From: Pseudanabaena sp. lw0831
GTDB taxonomy: Bacteria; Cyanobacteriota; Cyanobacteriia; Pseudanabaenales; Pseudanabaenaceae
NCBI RefSeq assembly: GCF_016584665.1
Contig: NZ_BBJB01000081.1
Location: 1-64,000 of the forward strand
Length of the DNA: 64,000 nucleotides
Direction: 5' to 3'
Part shown: positions 35,964 to 45,285 of the stretch, piece by piece
Numbering within the stretch: position 1 is the first letter of the stretch
Layout: each line of letters starts with the position of its first letter
Notes under the pieces: model-generated
Seen by the model: the letters and a program-made list of their open reading frames with translations, nothing else
Told to the model about the DNA's origin: nothing
Databases searched by the model: none
Made by a program: the position numbers and the translations under genes

Positions 35964-36782
35964 ATGACACGAATTTTAGTTGGTGTAGTTGCCTCACTCT
36001 GGCGTTATCCAGTCAAGTCGATGCTAGGAGAGAAACTTGATCAAGTGGATGTTGTATCCAATGGTCTTTTAGGCGATCGCGCTTACGCCCTGTGGGATCG
36101 TGAAACTGAGAGAATTGCCAGTGCCAAAAACCCCAAAAAATGGGCAAAATTGCTAGGGTTTCAGGCAGAGTTTGTATCATCTCCTAAATCCCAATCGTCA
36201 ATGCCTGCCGTTAAATTTGCCTTGCCTGACGGAAGCACAGCTACCAGTGACAATATTGATATAAATACGACTCTTTCACAAGCAGTGGGAAGAGATGTTC
36301 AGTTGCTCACTTCTGCTCCTGAAGCACCTAGTTTAGATCAGTACTGGCCAGATATTGAAGGAGCCCTCAATCGGGAAGTTATTACGCAATTATTTATGCC
36401 ATCAGGAACCTTTTTTGATTCCTGCCCTATTCACGCGATTACAACTGCGACATTAGCTCAACTAAAGAAAATATATCCAGAAGGTGCTTTTGAACCCTGT
36501 CGGTTTCGTCCGAATATCCTAATTGAGCCAACAGATCCAGAAGCCACATTTATTGAAGATGGTTGGGTTGGTAGCAAGATGTTCATCGGCGATGAAGTCT
36601 GCCTGAGTATTGATACTGCATGTCCTCGATGTGTGGTGACAACCATTGCTCAGTCAGATCTTCCTACTGATTTAAATATTTTGCGGACTACAACTAAACA
36701 CAACAAAACGATCGCAGGTATTCGCACCTCAGTACTTCAGGAAGGAGTAATTCGTTGTGGAGATTCAATTTGGCTGGAGTAA
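35964..36782 (+). CDS. MOSC-domain protein
   Basis: A 272-residue protein with an N-terminal MOSC beta-barrel (LWRYPVKSMLGEKLDQVDV, GDRAYALWDRETERIASAKN split at its centre) and a C-terminal MOSC domain (FDSCPIHAITTATLAQLK, RPNILIEP, CPRCVVTTIAQ). The conserved Cys in CPRC is the expected site for sulfur or molybdenum-cofactor binding. Such proteins are linked to moco-dependent reductions. The start ATG at 35964 is chosen; the open frame begins at a TTG inside the repeat. It is bracketed by two copies of the hairpin element. Confidence 0.88.
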   Translation: MTRILVGVVASLWRYPVKSMLGEKLDQVDVVSNGLLGDRAYALWDRETERIASAKNPKKWAKLLGFQAEFVSSPKSQSSMPAVKFALPDGSTATSDNIDINTTLSQAVGRDVQLLTSAPEAPSLDQYWPDIEGALNREVITQLFMPSGTFFDSCPIHAITTATLAQLKKIYPEGAFEPCRFRPNILIEPTDPEATFIEDGWVGSKMFIGDEVCLSIDTACPRCVVTTIAQSDLPTDLNILRTTTKHNKTIAGIRTSVLQEGVIRCGDSIWLE

Positions 36783-36810
36783 TGTAAAAGTCAAAATGTT
36801 CCGCCTACAT

Positions 36811-36908
36811 CAATTACCGATCAATCGAACCATAAAAAATCCGTAAAAGTGTTGCAAAGCAACACTTTTACGGATTTTCTTGGCTTGGGTTTGAGTCCAA
36901 AACACTGT
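36811..36908. repeat. Hairpin element with conserved flanks, copy 2
   Basis: The left flank CAATTACCGATCAATCGAAC (36811-36830) matches copy 1 with two changes. A perfect 20-bp stem (36836-36855 and 36859-36878) has an AAA loop. The right flank GGTTTGAGTCCAAAACACTG matches the copy 1 right flank. The stop codon of the GGDEF-EAL gene lies within the stem, so the element forms the 3' end of that gene. Confidence 0.75.
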
Positions 36909-39900
36909 GAACCAATAAACATAAATTAGTATTTCTTAATAGTGCCTCTGTTGCTTCTTGACTAAGTGGTTTTGAGAATAGATAACCTTGACCAAATCGA
37001 TATCCTAGTTCTTTTAATTTTTCTAGTTGATGCGAGGTTTCAATCCCTTCGGCGATCGCATCAAGTTCTAATTGTTTACTGAGTGTGGCGATCGTTTCTA
37101 CAATTTGATAGTTTTTTTTGCCTTCTTCCATTTGATTAACAAAAGAGCGATCAACTTTTAAGTTATTCATTGGTAAGCGATGGAGATAGTTTAACGATGA
37201 GTATCCAGTACCAAAATCGTCAAGACTAACTTGGATTCCTCGTTCTTTCAACTGGCTAAATAGTTTAATCGTAGACTCAATATCTTCAATTAACATGCTT
37301 TCGGTAATTTCTATGGTCAGGCAACGAGCATCTAATTGAGTTTGATCAAGCACCAGATCGACTTCTGAGATTAGATCAGATCGCCGTAAATCTTGCACCG
37401 ACAGATTTACACTTACTTTGAGGTCAGAAAGACTTGGGAAAGTAGTTTGCCACTTTGCTAATTGCTGACAGGCTGTCCGCAGCGCCCAAGAGCTTAGGGG
37501 CGTAATCAGTCCAATCTCTTCGGCTACTGCGATAAAGTCTCCTGGATATTTCAACCCCTGGCTAGGATGTTGCCAACGCATCAAGGCTTCAAACCCAACG
37601 AGGTATCCACTGTCCAGAGACACAATTGGTTGATAGTGCAGCACAAATTCTTGGCAATCAATTGCTCGACGTAAATCGTTTTCTAAATGCATCCGACTCA
37701 GTGCTTGCCTGTGCATTTCCGCATCAAAAATTTCATACCTTGCTTTGCCCCTAGTTTTTGCTCGATACATTGCAATATCCGCATCTCTCAATAGGTGAGA
37801 TGCTTGAGCATAGTCTTTTGTCCCTAACACAATTCCAATACTAGCGGTCGTGTATACTTCGCGTCCTTCAATGGTTAGAGGTGTTTGCAACTCTGCAAAA
37901 ATCCTTTGTGTAGCGTGAATGGCTTCCTGAATATCTTTGATTTCGTCGAGTAGAATCACAAACTCGTCACCACCCAAACGAGCTACCAGATCGATTTCTC
38001 GAAGAGTGGCTTGCAATTTTCGAGAAATGGCAATCAGTAATTTATCACCTGCTAAATGCCCCAAGCTATCATTGATCACTTTGAAGCGATCGAGGTCGAG
38101 AAATAAAACTGCAAAATGATAATCATTGAGGCGTTCGGCTCGGTGAATGGATAATTCCAAACGTTCTATTAATAGGTTTCGATTGGGCAATCCTGTGAGC
38201 GTGTCGTGGAGAGCGTCATACTCTAATTGATTTTGAACTTGGATGCGATCGCTCACGTCACGGGAGGTAGTTTGAAGTTGAATAACTTGACCTGTCGCAT
38301 CCATAATCGGATTGGTTAGGGTTTCAAACCAGATATAGTTACCAGACTTCTGACGCATCCGATAGGTGATTGGTGTTGATTTTCCTGTGATCGCTGCTGC
38401 ATGAGCTTCTTGTCGGATGCGATCGAGATCGTCTGGATGAAAGTAAATATATGGATCTTGTCCGAGCATTTCATCATAGCGATAACCCAAAAGAGCTTCA
38501 CAGGATGGACTGACATAGAGATAGCGCCCATCAGGATGATGCAAACAGACAAGATCGTTAATGTTCTCAGCTAATACCCGATAACGTGCTTCGCTCTCTC
38601 GCAAAGATAATTCTGTTTGTTTGCGATCGCTAATATCGCGAATAAGGACCGTAGCCTCATTGTCGCTACTGACGACAATCCGAGCCTCCTGATAATGTAT
38701 TTCGCCATCGATCAAAATTTGGTATTCATAAAGCTGCAATTTCCCAGTCTGAAAAGCTTGTTCGATATAATACATTCGCTCTTGTGCGAATTCTGTCGGA
38801 AGAAAATCAAAGATGCTGTTGCCGATGATTTTTTCTGGCGGAAACAATAACTTCATATTGTCTGAAGAAATAGCATCTAAATAAATACCTTCTCGGCTAA
38901 TCCGTATAATCAGATCGGGGATCGCATCGATCAAGGCTTGGTTTGTCGCAACAGCCCGACGCAAATCTCCTTCAGCTTTTTGGCGATCAGTGATATCTTG
39001 CCCAATGCCAATACTTCTCCCATCAGACAGACGAACTTGCGCCCAACTGGTATCGAGAATACGACCATCCCGCACTTGGGTCTTGAAGTCTTTCCATGTT
39101 GAGTTGGCAGTCACAATATGGTTGATTACCCGCTCGTAGTCCTCTAAGTTTGGATAGCAAGCTTTCAGAACATCAACCGTTTTGTACTCTTCTTCTGCCC
39201 AACCGACGATCTGCTCTAGCTCTTGATTCATCATCAGAACTTCGCCACTAGTGGAATAAAGTCCAATCATGAGGGGGAGGTGATCGAAGACGACTTGTAA
39301 TACTTCTTTTTGATAATGCAGTTCTTCTTCAACTTTTTTGCGATCGCTTAAATCAATATCCACGCAATACATTTCCTGCTCACCTTCAGAATTAGTCAGC
39401 ATGATATGACTAGAAAAGACTGTAACTCTAGAGCCATCTTTACGCATTAAGCTCAACTCATCTGCGGGGATAATCTGCCCTTCTGTAAGCCAATTTTGAA
39501 TTGCACCAATTACACCTTCTCGCATCTCTGGAGGAATAACCAGATCTTCAAGTTGCTGACCTATTGCCTCAGTTTTGGTATAGCCATAAAGGTCCTCGCT
39601 AGCATCGTTCCAGTAAATTACTTGGCGCTGTTTGTTATAGCCCTGAACTGAAATTTTAGGGGTTGACTCAAATAAGCTGCGAAATCGCTGCTCACTTTTC
39701 TGTAATGCGGCTTCAGCTTGTTTACGATCAGTAATATCGAGATGAATACCCACAATTTTGATCGGAGTACCCACTTCATCACAAATTAGTTGAGCATTAC
39801 TATAAATCCATCGATAGCTACCGTCTCGATGGCGTAAGCGAAAATCGATGCTATACGAAGATTCTTTGTTCTTAAATGAGCGCGAAGCAGAAATCGCCCT

Positions 39901-41052
39901 TTCTCGATCATCTGGATGCAGACGCTCGCTCCAATCATCAGGAGATGCTTCTATGGCATCAGGTACATATCCAAGTTGGGTCTTATACGCTGAAGAAGTA
40001 ATGGATGTTTCGGTACGCAAATCGGAGATATAGAAGCCAATTTGAGATGCCTCTACAACTAGATCAAGTTGGGTTTGTTGTTCCCTAATTTTCTCCTCTA
40101 CCAATTTGCGATCGCTCACATCTAAGATTAAGGTATCCCAAATAATTTCGCCATTGGCTTGCTTTTCAGGACGACCAGACGCTTCTAGCCACTTTTGCTG
40201 ACCTGATGGGGTCGTAATTCGCCATGCCCAAGACCAAGGCTGAAGGGTTTGCGCTGATTGCATGACTGATTCGTACATTGGAGTTTGATCTTCAGGATGG
40301 ATCATCTGCCACAAGATCGTGGCATCCTGTACCACGGCTTCAGCCTCAACCTCCCAAAGCCCGTAACACCCAGGACTCATGTACAAAACTGAATCGGAGC
40401 CGTCGGGTCGGAGTAGGTATCGAAAAATTGCTCCAGGTACATTTGCAGCCATTTTTCTAAAACGATCCTCGCTTTGCCGTAAGCCTTCCTCTGCTTGCTG
40501 ACGGTCTGCTTCGATACGTTTGCGATCGCTAATGTCCGTCAAAAGACCGTTCCAGATAATTGCCCCATTTTCTTGCTGATGGGGAAGAGATTGTCCCAAA
40601 ATCCACTTGATTTTTTTACTAGCAGTTTGAATACGAAATTCAAGATGCCAAGGTTTTAGAGTCTGGGCAGAGAGGGTAATTGATTGATGTAAAAGCCCCA
40701 AATCTTCAGGCAAGATTAAGTCCCACATGACTTGGATATCATTAATAACTTGTTCTGGAGAAATGCCCCCCAATTCTCGAACACCTTCACTCATGAAGAT
40801 CATGCTGAAAGATCCTTCTGGGCTAAGTCGAAATTGGTAAACAGCCCCTGGCATTGCGTCGGTGAGATTGCGTAGTTTTAGTTCGATCTCTTGATTAGCC
40901 TCTAGAGATTGGCTTAGGAGAATTTCGGGATCTGATACAGATGTACTTGTGAGTAGTGAATTCACCAAACACCTGACTTTGATTGGCGTATTTTGCCAAT
41001 CTTCTAGAGAAATTTGCTCAGATGTTAAAGAAGGATGTTTTTCCATACCCAC
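36868..41052 (-). CDS. Multi-PAS GGDEF-EAL signalling protein
   Basis: A 1394-residue cyclic-di-GMP enzyme. Seven PAS/PAC units in series (about residues 60-965) are each closed by a DISDRK- or DITDRK-like linker. A GGDEF domain follows (about 970-1135) with intact LGGDEF and an upstream REID inhibitory site, then an EAL domain (about 1140-1380) with FEALMRW, EITESM and DDFGTGYSSLNYLH. Both cyclase and phosphodiesterase residues are present, so either activity is possible. No membrane helix is seen, so it is probably cytosolic. The last codons lie in a palindromic repeat, so the natural C-terminus may have been changed. Confidence 0.93.
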   Translation of the reverse strand: MGMEKHPSLTSEQISLEDWQNTPIKVRCLVNSLLTSTSVSDPEILLSQSLEANQEIELKLRNLTDAMPGAVYQFRLSPEGSFSMIFMSEGVRELGGISPEQVINDIQVMWDLILPEDLGLLHQSITLSAQTLKPWHLEFRIQTASKKIKWILGQSLPHQQENGAIIWNGLLTDISDRKRIEADRQQAEEGLRQSEDRFRKMAANVPGAIFRYLLRPDGSDSVLYMSPGCYGLWEVEAEAVVQDATILWQMIHPEDQTPMYESVMQSAQTLQPWSWAWRITTPSGQQKWLEASGRPEKQANGEIIWDTLILDVSDRKLVEEKIREQQTQLDLVVEASQIGFYISDLRTETSITSSAYKTQLGYVPDAIEASPDDWSERLHPDDRERAISASRSFKNKESSYSIDFRLRHRDGSYRWIYSNAQLICDEVGTPIKIVGIHLDITDRKQAEAALQKSEQRFRSLFESTPKISVQGYNKQRQVIYWNDASEDLYGYTKTEAIGQQLEDLVIPPEMREGVIGAIQNWLTEGQIIPADELSLMRKDGSRVTVFSSHIMLTNSEGEQEMYCVDIDLSDRKKVEEELHYQKEVLQVVFDHLPLMIGLYSTSGEVLMMNQELEQIVGWAEEEYKTVDVLKACYPNLEDYERVINHIVTANSTWKDFKTQVRDGRILDTSWAQVRLSDGRSIGIGQDITDRQKAEGDLRRAVATNQALIDAIPDLIIRISREGIYLDAISSDNMKLLFPPEKIIGNSIFDFLPTEFAQERMYYIEQAFQTGKLQLYEYQILIDGEIHYQEARIVVSSDNEATVLIRDISDRKQTELSLRESEARYRVLAENINDLVCLHHPDGRYLYVSPSCEALLGYRYDEMLGQDPYIYFHPDDLDRIRQEAHAAAITGKSTPITYRMRQKSGNYIWFETLTNPIMDATGQVIQLQTTSRDVSDRIQVQNQLEYDALHDTLTGLPNRNLLIERLELSIHRAERLNDYHFAVLFLDLDRFKVINDSLGHLAGDKLLIAISRKLQATLREIDLVARLGGDEFVILLDEIKDIQEAIHATQRIFAELQTPLTIEGREVYTTASIGIVLGTKDYAQASHLLRDADIAMYRAKTRGKARYEIFDAEMHRQALSRMHLENDLRRAIDCQEFVLHYQPIVSLDSGYLVGFEALMRWQHPSQGLKYPGDFIAVAEEIGLITPLSSWALRTACQQLAKWQTTFPSLSDLKVSVNLSVQDLRRSDLISEVDLVLDQTQLDARCLTIEITESMLIEDIESTIKLFSQLKERGIQVSLDDFGTGYSSLNYLHRLPMNNLKVDRSFVNQMEEGKKNYQIVETIATLSKQLELDAIAEGIETSHQLEKLKELGYRFGQGYLFSKPLSQEATEALLRNTNLCLLVHSVLDSNPSQENP

Positions 41053-41155
41053 AAATGGTTACGCTTCAATAATTGTCTTTCTCAACTGATTGTATAGCTG
41101 TCGCAATATTTACCCCTACTATAACGCTATATCCTCTCTTCTTAGTGAGTAGAAA

Positions 41156-41186
41156 AAGTAGTGCACGGAGAATCCGCGCACTACTT
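41156..41186. terminator. Hairpin downstream of ureG
   Basis: Arms AAGTAGTGCACGG (41156-41168) and 41174-41186 pair with one mismatch around AGAAT. It lies 32 bp past the ureG stop. Confidence 0.55.
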
Positions 41187-41217
41187 ATTGGAATAACTTT
41201 CCTGAGACTCGTCAAAC

Positions 41218-41811
41218 CTACATTCTCTTCACAATAAATTCTGTGATTTTATCTAAACCTTCTTGAGTTTTAAGATTACTAAAAACAAACGGTTTGTCAC
41301 CACGCATTTTTCGAGCATCGTGATCCATTACACCCAGATCAGCCCCAACATAGGGAGCAAGATCGATTTTATTAATTACCAATAAATCAGATTTAGTAAT
41401 TCCTGGTCCCCCCTTGCGGGGGATTTTGTCGCCAGCAGCCACATCAATTACGTATAGGGTTAAATCAACCAATTCTGGGCTAAAGGTAGAAGCAAGATTA
41501 TCGCCGCCGCTTTCTACAAATAATAAATCTAAATCGGTGAAGCGAAGTTCTAACTGCTCGATCGCTGCTAAGTTCATCGATGCATCTTCGCGAATTGCCG
41601 TATGCGGACAGCCTCCTGTTTCTACACCGACAATGCGATCGCGTGAAAGAGCTTCACTGCGCACTAAAAACTGAGCATCCTCTTGGGTATAAATATCATT
41701 GGTGACAACCGCAATTTGGAAATGCGATCGCATGGATTTGCAAAGAGAATCAACTAGGGCAGTTTTTCCAGAACCAACAGGACCAGCAACTCCGACTCGA
41801 AATGGTGACAT
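41218..41811 (-). CDS. ureG: Urease accessory GTPase
   Basis: A 197-residue SIMIBI GTPase that powers nickel delivery into urease. The P-loop [16 protein letters not shown] is at about residues 8-23, the metal-binding CPH motif is in [15 protein letters not shown], and [17 protein letters not shown] and the base-specific [14 protein letters not shown] are clear. It is divergent from ureEF, about 13 kb from ureD, with the urt operon in between. Confidence 0.97.
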   Translation of the reverse strand: MSPFRVGVAGPVGSGKTALVDSLCKSMRSHFQIAVVTNDIYTQEDAQFLVRSEALSRDRIVGVETGGCPHTAIREDASMNLAAIEQLELRFTDLDLLFVESGGDNLASTFSPELVDLTLYVIDVAAGDKIPRKGGPGITKSDLLVINKIDLAPYVGADLGVMDHDARKMRGDKPFVFSNLKTQEGLDKITEFIVKRM

Positions 41812-41837
41812 TGGGATTTATCCTGCTTATATATGAT

Positions 41838-41876
41838 GTAAAGTAGAGATGACGCAAAGCGTCGTCTCTACTTTAC
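41838..41876. repeat. 18-bp hairpin in the divergent ureG/ureE promoter gap
   Basis: Arms 41838-41855 and 41859-41876 pair with one G-T, loop AAA, tip GCGC-like. It fills half of the 79-bp gap between two gene starts, so a terminator role is unlikely. Confidence 0.75.
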
Positions 41877-41890
41877 TGTAATTTTAGCTA

Positions 41891-42361
41891 ATGCACATTG
41901 TTACAAAACGTTTATCGAAAACTGGTTTATCGACAGAAGTAAAAAAATTAGTCGATCAGAACTCTCTCTTAACACTTGCGCTCATTGCTGAAGATAGAAC
42001 TCGCAGCCGTCACCGATTTACGACTGTTGAAGGAGAAGAGATTAATTTACAGCTTCAGAGAGGAACCGTTCTCAGAGAAGGTGATATTCTTGCGGATGAG
42101 CACGATTGGGCGATCGCAATCGTTGTCGCTAAGCCTGAGCCAGTAGTCACCGTCACCGCTAAACATCCTCTTGAATTTTTGAGAGCCGCCTATCATTTAG
42201 GTAATCGCCATATTTCTTTGGAAATTACCGAAACCTATCTGAGATTAACTCCTGATTCAGTTCTAGAAGATATGGTTTTGCAAATGGGACTTACCGTAAA
42301 TCACGAAACTCAACCTTTTCAACCTGAGTCTGGGGCTTACCATCATCACCATGATCATTAA
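41891..42361 (+). CDS. ureE: Urease accessory nickel chaperone
   Basis: A 156-residue protein. The N-terminal domain (about 1-75) and the metal-binding C-terminal domain (about 76-145, LEFLRAAYHLGNRHISLEI) are followed by a His-rich tail, AYHHHHDH, that should bind nickel. It passes nickel to UreG. It overlaps ureF by 11 bp. Confidence 0.95.
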   Translation: MHIVTKRLSKTGLSTEVKKLVDQNSLLTLALIAEDRTRSRHRFTTVEGEEINLQLQRGTVLREGDILADEHDWAIAIVVAKPEPVVTVTAKHPLEFLRAAYHLGNRHISLEITETYLRLTPDSVLEDMVLQMGLTVNHETQPFQPESGAYHHHHDH

Positions 42362-43082
42362 TCCCGATTCTTGGCAATTATTGCGATTGCTACAACTCAC
42401 CAGTCCTGCTCTGCCCGTTGGCGCTTATAGCTATTCCGAAGGAATTGAGTATCTTTGTAGTAATGGTACTATTCAAACTGAGTCTGATCTCTGCAATTGG
42501 TTAAAAAGAGAGATGAGCTTCGGATTTATTACTAACGAAGCAGCGATCGCACTTCGCTCTCATCAAGCAATGATATCTAACGATATCACCGCGTTAAACT
42601 ATTGGAATAACTGGCTATCGGCAACTAGAGAGTCTGAAGAAGTCCGTCTCGCCAGTTGGCAAATGGGACAGTCCTTAATGAAGTTATGGTGGCAACTTCC
42701 AGCTAGTCAAAACGAGCAATTAGCTATCCGTAAATCAATCAGCGATCTTTTACCAACCGCCAAAGAGAACGCTCAAGGGAAAGGTTGCAACTATGCGATC
42801 GCCTTTGGAATTGTGGCTGCAAGCTTAGGAATTGATGTTAGTAATACAACAGTTGGCTATATTTATAGTTGGCTATCCAATTTAGTCAGTGCTGCTGTGA
42901 GGTCTGTTCCATTTGGACAAACTACTGGACAGCAAGTTATCTTCAAGCTCAATACTGATATTCTTTGTAGTTCTCAATTAGCTTTAAAACGTTTAGACAA
43001 TGAATTGGAATGGTGTGGTTGGGGAACGAGTTTAGCTTGTGCTAACCACGAAACTCAATATTCGCGATTATTTCGCAGCTAA
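42351..43082 (+). CDS. ureF: Urease accessory protein UreF
   Basis: A 243-residue all-helical assembly factor that links UreD and UreG on apo-urease. The starting region LLRLLQLTSPALPVGAYSYS and AVRSVPFGQTTGQQVIFKL are typical. The ATG at 42351 lies within the His-rich end of ureE. It ends before a 29-bp-arm hairpin. Confidence 0.94.
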   Translation: MIINPDSWQLLRLLQLTSPALPVGAYSYSEGIEYLCSNGTIQTESDLCNWLKREMSFGFITNEAAIALRSHQAMISNDITALNYWNNWLSATRESEEVRLASWQMGQSLMKLWWQLPASQNEQLAIRKSISDLLPTAKENAQGKGCNYAIAFGIVAASLGIDVSNTTVGYIYSWLSNLVSAAVRSVPFGQTTGQQVIFKLNTDILCSSQLALKRLDNELEWCGWGTSLACANHETQYSRLFRS

Positions 43083-43089
43083 AATATAA

Positions 43090-43150
43090 TCAAACCCATA
43101 TTTGGGTAAGAACCACGCAAAGCGTGGTTCTTACCCAAATATGGGTTTGA
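43090..43150 (+). terminator. 29-bp perfect-stem hairpin, AAA loop
   Basis: Arms 43090-43118 and 43122-43150 are exact complements; the tip is CGC-AAA-GCG. The bases after it (ACTGATCGCAATTTT) resemble, in reverse, the flank of the elements at 35859 and 36811. Confidence 0.85.
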
Positions 43151-43160
43151 ACTGATCGCA

Positions 43161-43202
43161 ATTTTATTAAAACTGTTGTTTTGCAACATTTTTAATAAAA
43201 TT
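43161..43202. repeat. AT-rich imperfect palindrome
   Basis: ATTTTATTAAAACTGTTG pairs with the following right arm with one mismatch around TTTT. It directly follows the 29-bp hairpin. Confidence 0.5.
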
Positions 43203-43290
43203 TAAGTGGTTAATTGACATATTGTGTTTGTAAATTTGGCAATTTCTTAAAGCTGTTCTAAAATTGCTAAAGCCAACAGATCAGAAAAGT

Positions 43291-44136
43291 ATGGAAACTG
43301 AAAACACCCAACTAGTTACTAATGAACAGCTTTTCTTGGCTAAAGTTGAGCGTTTGGAACAAGAAATAGAATCATTGCGATCGCAAAATATCATCTTAAG
43401 AGAGTACTTAGACACAAAAATTACTCAAGGAGAACAACTGTCGCAAGTTAATCATCGTCTGCAAACTGAAATTCTTGATCGCCAACAGACAGAGACTGCG
43501 CTGAGATTGCTTTTAGATAGACTTTCAGGGGAAAAAGAGGATCTGGAGATCATTCTTGACACGACCACATCTCACAGTGATACGATCGAAGCTTTGCTTT
43601 ATGACCGAGCTTTATCGCTTGCTCGTGAAGTAACTATCGACGGATTGACCCAGATTGCTAATCGTCGAGCCTTTGATCAAAGGTTAGAAAGAGAATGGCA
43701 ACGCTTGGCTAGAGAACATTTGCCACTTTCTTTGTTGCTCTGTGACGTAGATTTTTTCAAGCGCTATAACGATCGCTATGGACATCCTATGGGCGATGAT
43801 TGTTTGCGGGCAGTAGCAAAGTCAATCGAGTCTTGTATTCGTCGTCCTGCCGATCTAGTAGCTCGTTATGGTGGTGAGGAGTTTGCGGTGATTTTGCCAA
43901 ATACTCTAAGAGAAGGAGCCACTTTTATCGCTGAAGAAATTTGCATTACTATTGCTAATCTCCATATCCCGCACGAAGCTTCTTTTGTCAAAGATTGTGT
44001 CTCTCTCAGTATTGGCATATCCACAACTATGCCTGAGAAGAACGTACATCCAAGAAGTCTCATTGAATCTGCTGACAAGGGTTTATATCTAGCCAAAAAT
44101 CAAGGTCGCGATCGGGCTGTATATAGCAGTAACTAA
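43291..44136 (+). CDS. Diguanylate cyclase
   Basis: A 281-residue protein from the ATG at 43291 (MENT-type start METENTQL); the frame opens earlier at a TTG. Residues 10-110 form a coiled coil (AKVERLEQEIESLRSQ), and a GGDEF domain covers about 115-278 with active GGEEF and an RPAD inhibitory site five residues upstream. It makes cyclic di-GMP from two GTP. No membrane helix. Its stop codon is inside the left arm of a 30-bp hairpin. Confidence 0.92.
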   Translation: METENTQLVTNEQLFLAKVERLEQEIESLRSQNIILREYLDTKITQGEQLSQVNHRLQTEILDRQQTETALRLLLDRLSGEKEDLEIILDTTTSHSDTIEALLYDRALSLAREVTIDGLTQIANRRAFDQRLEREWQRLAREHLPLSLLLCDVDFFKRYNDRYGHPMGDDCLRAVAKSIESCIRRPADLVARYGGEEFAVILPNTLREGATFIAEEICITIANLHIPHEASFVKDCVSLSIGISTTMPEKNVHPRSLIESADKGLYLAKNQGRDRAVYSSN

Positions 44137-44193
44137 AACCCAATATTAGTGGTGCGCGGCTTCGCCGCGCACCACTAATATTGGGTTTTAGTT
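44131..44193. terminator. 30-bp perfect-stem hairpin between convergent genes
   Basis: Arms 44131-44160 and 44164-44193 are exact complements with TTC as loop (GC-GAA-GC on the other strand). The base reads AACTAAAACCCAATATT. The diguanylate cyclase stop lies in the left arm. Confidence 0.88.
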
Positions 44194-44197
44194 GGTG

Positions 44198-45211
44198 TTA
44201 TTTCGTGGCGATCGCATTTTCGATCTTCACCTCATTTACACAATTTTCACCCTGCTCAAATTCTGTAATATTTGAGAGCGTAGTATCAGCGATATTGGCT
44301 AAAGCTTGGCTAGTAAAGAAAGCCTGATGTCCTGTAACAATCACATTTGGGAACGTTAGTAATCGCTGAAACGTATCATCTTGAATAACTTCATTGGACA
44401 AGTCTTCAAAAAACAAATCTGCTTCTTGCTCATATACATCTATACCGAGATAGCCGATCGCACCTGATTTCAGACCATCGATCGCCGCCTGAGTATCAAT
44501 TAATGCACCGCGACTTGTGTTAATTAACATCATCCCAGTTTGCATTTGGGCGATCGCTTCAGCATTAATCAAATAATGCGTATCGGGCGTAAGTGGACAA
44601 TGGAGTGAAATGATATTTGACTTGCCGAAGAGTTCAGGCATTGAGACATATTCTAATCCCATTTCCAAACAAGCAGGATTTTGGTAAGCATCATAGCCGA
44701 TTAATTTACAACCAAATCCACGCATAATCCGAGCAAAAATCGCGCCAATTCGACCTGTGCCAATTACCCCAACCGTTGCACCATGTAGATCAAACCCGAG
44801 TAATCCTTCAATGGAGAAGTTGCCTTCTCTAACGCGGTTATAGGCGCGATGGACTTTACGGTTGAGCGATAAAATTAAGGCGATCGCATGTTCGGCAACT
44901 GCGTAAGGAGAATAAGCTGGAACTCGCACAATCGCTATTCCTAAATGAGTAGCAGCAGCTAAGTCCACGTGATTAAACCCAGCCGATCTTAGAGCAATTA
45001 ATTTTGTGCCACCTTGGGCTAACTTCTCCAACATTTCTGCATCAAGGTAGTCATTAATGAAAATGCAGATAGAAGGAAAACCCATGGCGAGAGAAACAGT
45101 TTCATGGCTAAGATGGCATTCAAAAAAAACTATTTCGTGCTGATGTTGATCGTTAGAAACATTAAACGATTGACGATCATAGGGCTTGGTATTGAAAAAG
45201 GCGATTTTCAT
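44198..45211 (-). CDS. D-2-hydroxyacid dehydrogenase, D-lactate dehydrogenase-like
   Basis: A 337-residue NAD-dependent enzyme. The NAD site is [20 protein letters not shown] near residue 148-167. Catalytic Arg ([10 protein letters not shown]), Glu ([13 protein letters not shown]) and His ([11 protein letters not shown]) are in place. The extended [19 protein letters not shown] segment is typical of fermentative D-lactate dehydrogenases (LdhA/Ddh). It would reduce pyruvate to D-lactate in the dark, fitting the neighbouring glycogen phosphorylase gene upstream on the same strand. Confidence 0.9.
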   Translation of the reverse strand: MKIAFFNTKPYDRQSFNVSNDQHQHEIVFFECHLSHETVSLAMGFPSICIFINDYLDAEMLEKLAQGGTKLIALRSAGFNHVDLAAATHLGIAIVRVPAYSPYAVAEHAIALILSLNRKVHRAYNRVREGNFSIEGLLGFDLHGATVGVIGTGRIGAIFARIMRGFGCKLIGYDAYQNPACLEMGLEYVSMPELFGKSNIISLHCPLTPDTHYLINAEAIAQMQTGMMLINTSRGALIDTQAAIDGLKSGAIGYLGIDVYEQEADLFFEDLSNEVIQDDTFQRLLTFPNVIVTGHQAFFTSQALANIADTTLSNITEFEQGENCVNEVKIENAIATK

Positions 45212-45236
45212 AAATAACTTGTAGAAATTTTACTAC

Positions 45237-45273
45237 AAATAATAAAGGCTCGCTTTGCGAGCCTTTATTATTT
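45237..45273. terminator. glgP terminator hairpin
   Basis: Arms 45237-45253 and 45257-45273 pair exactly; the loop is TTT, so AAA on the transcribed leftward RNA, flanked by GC. Confidence 0.8.
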
Positions 45274-45285
45274 TTGATTTAGATA

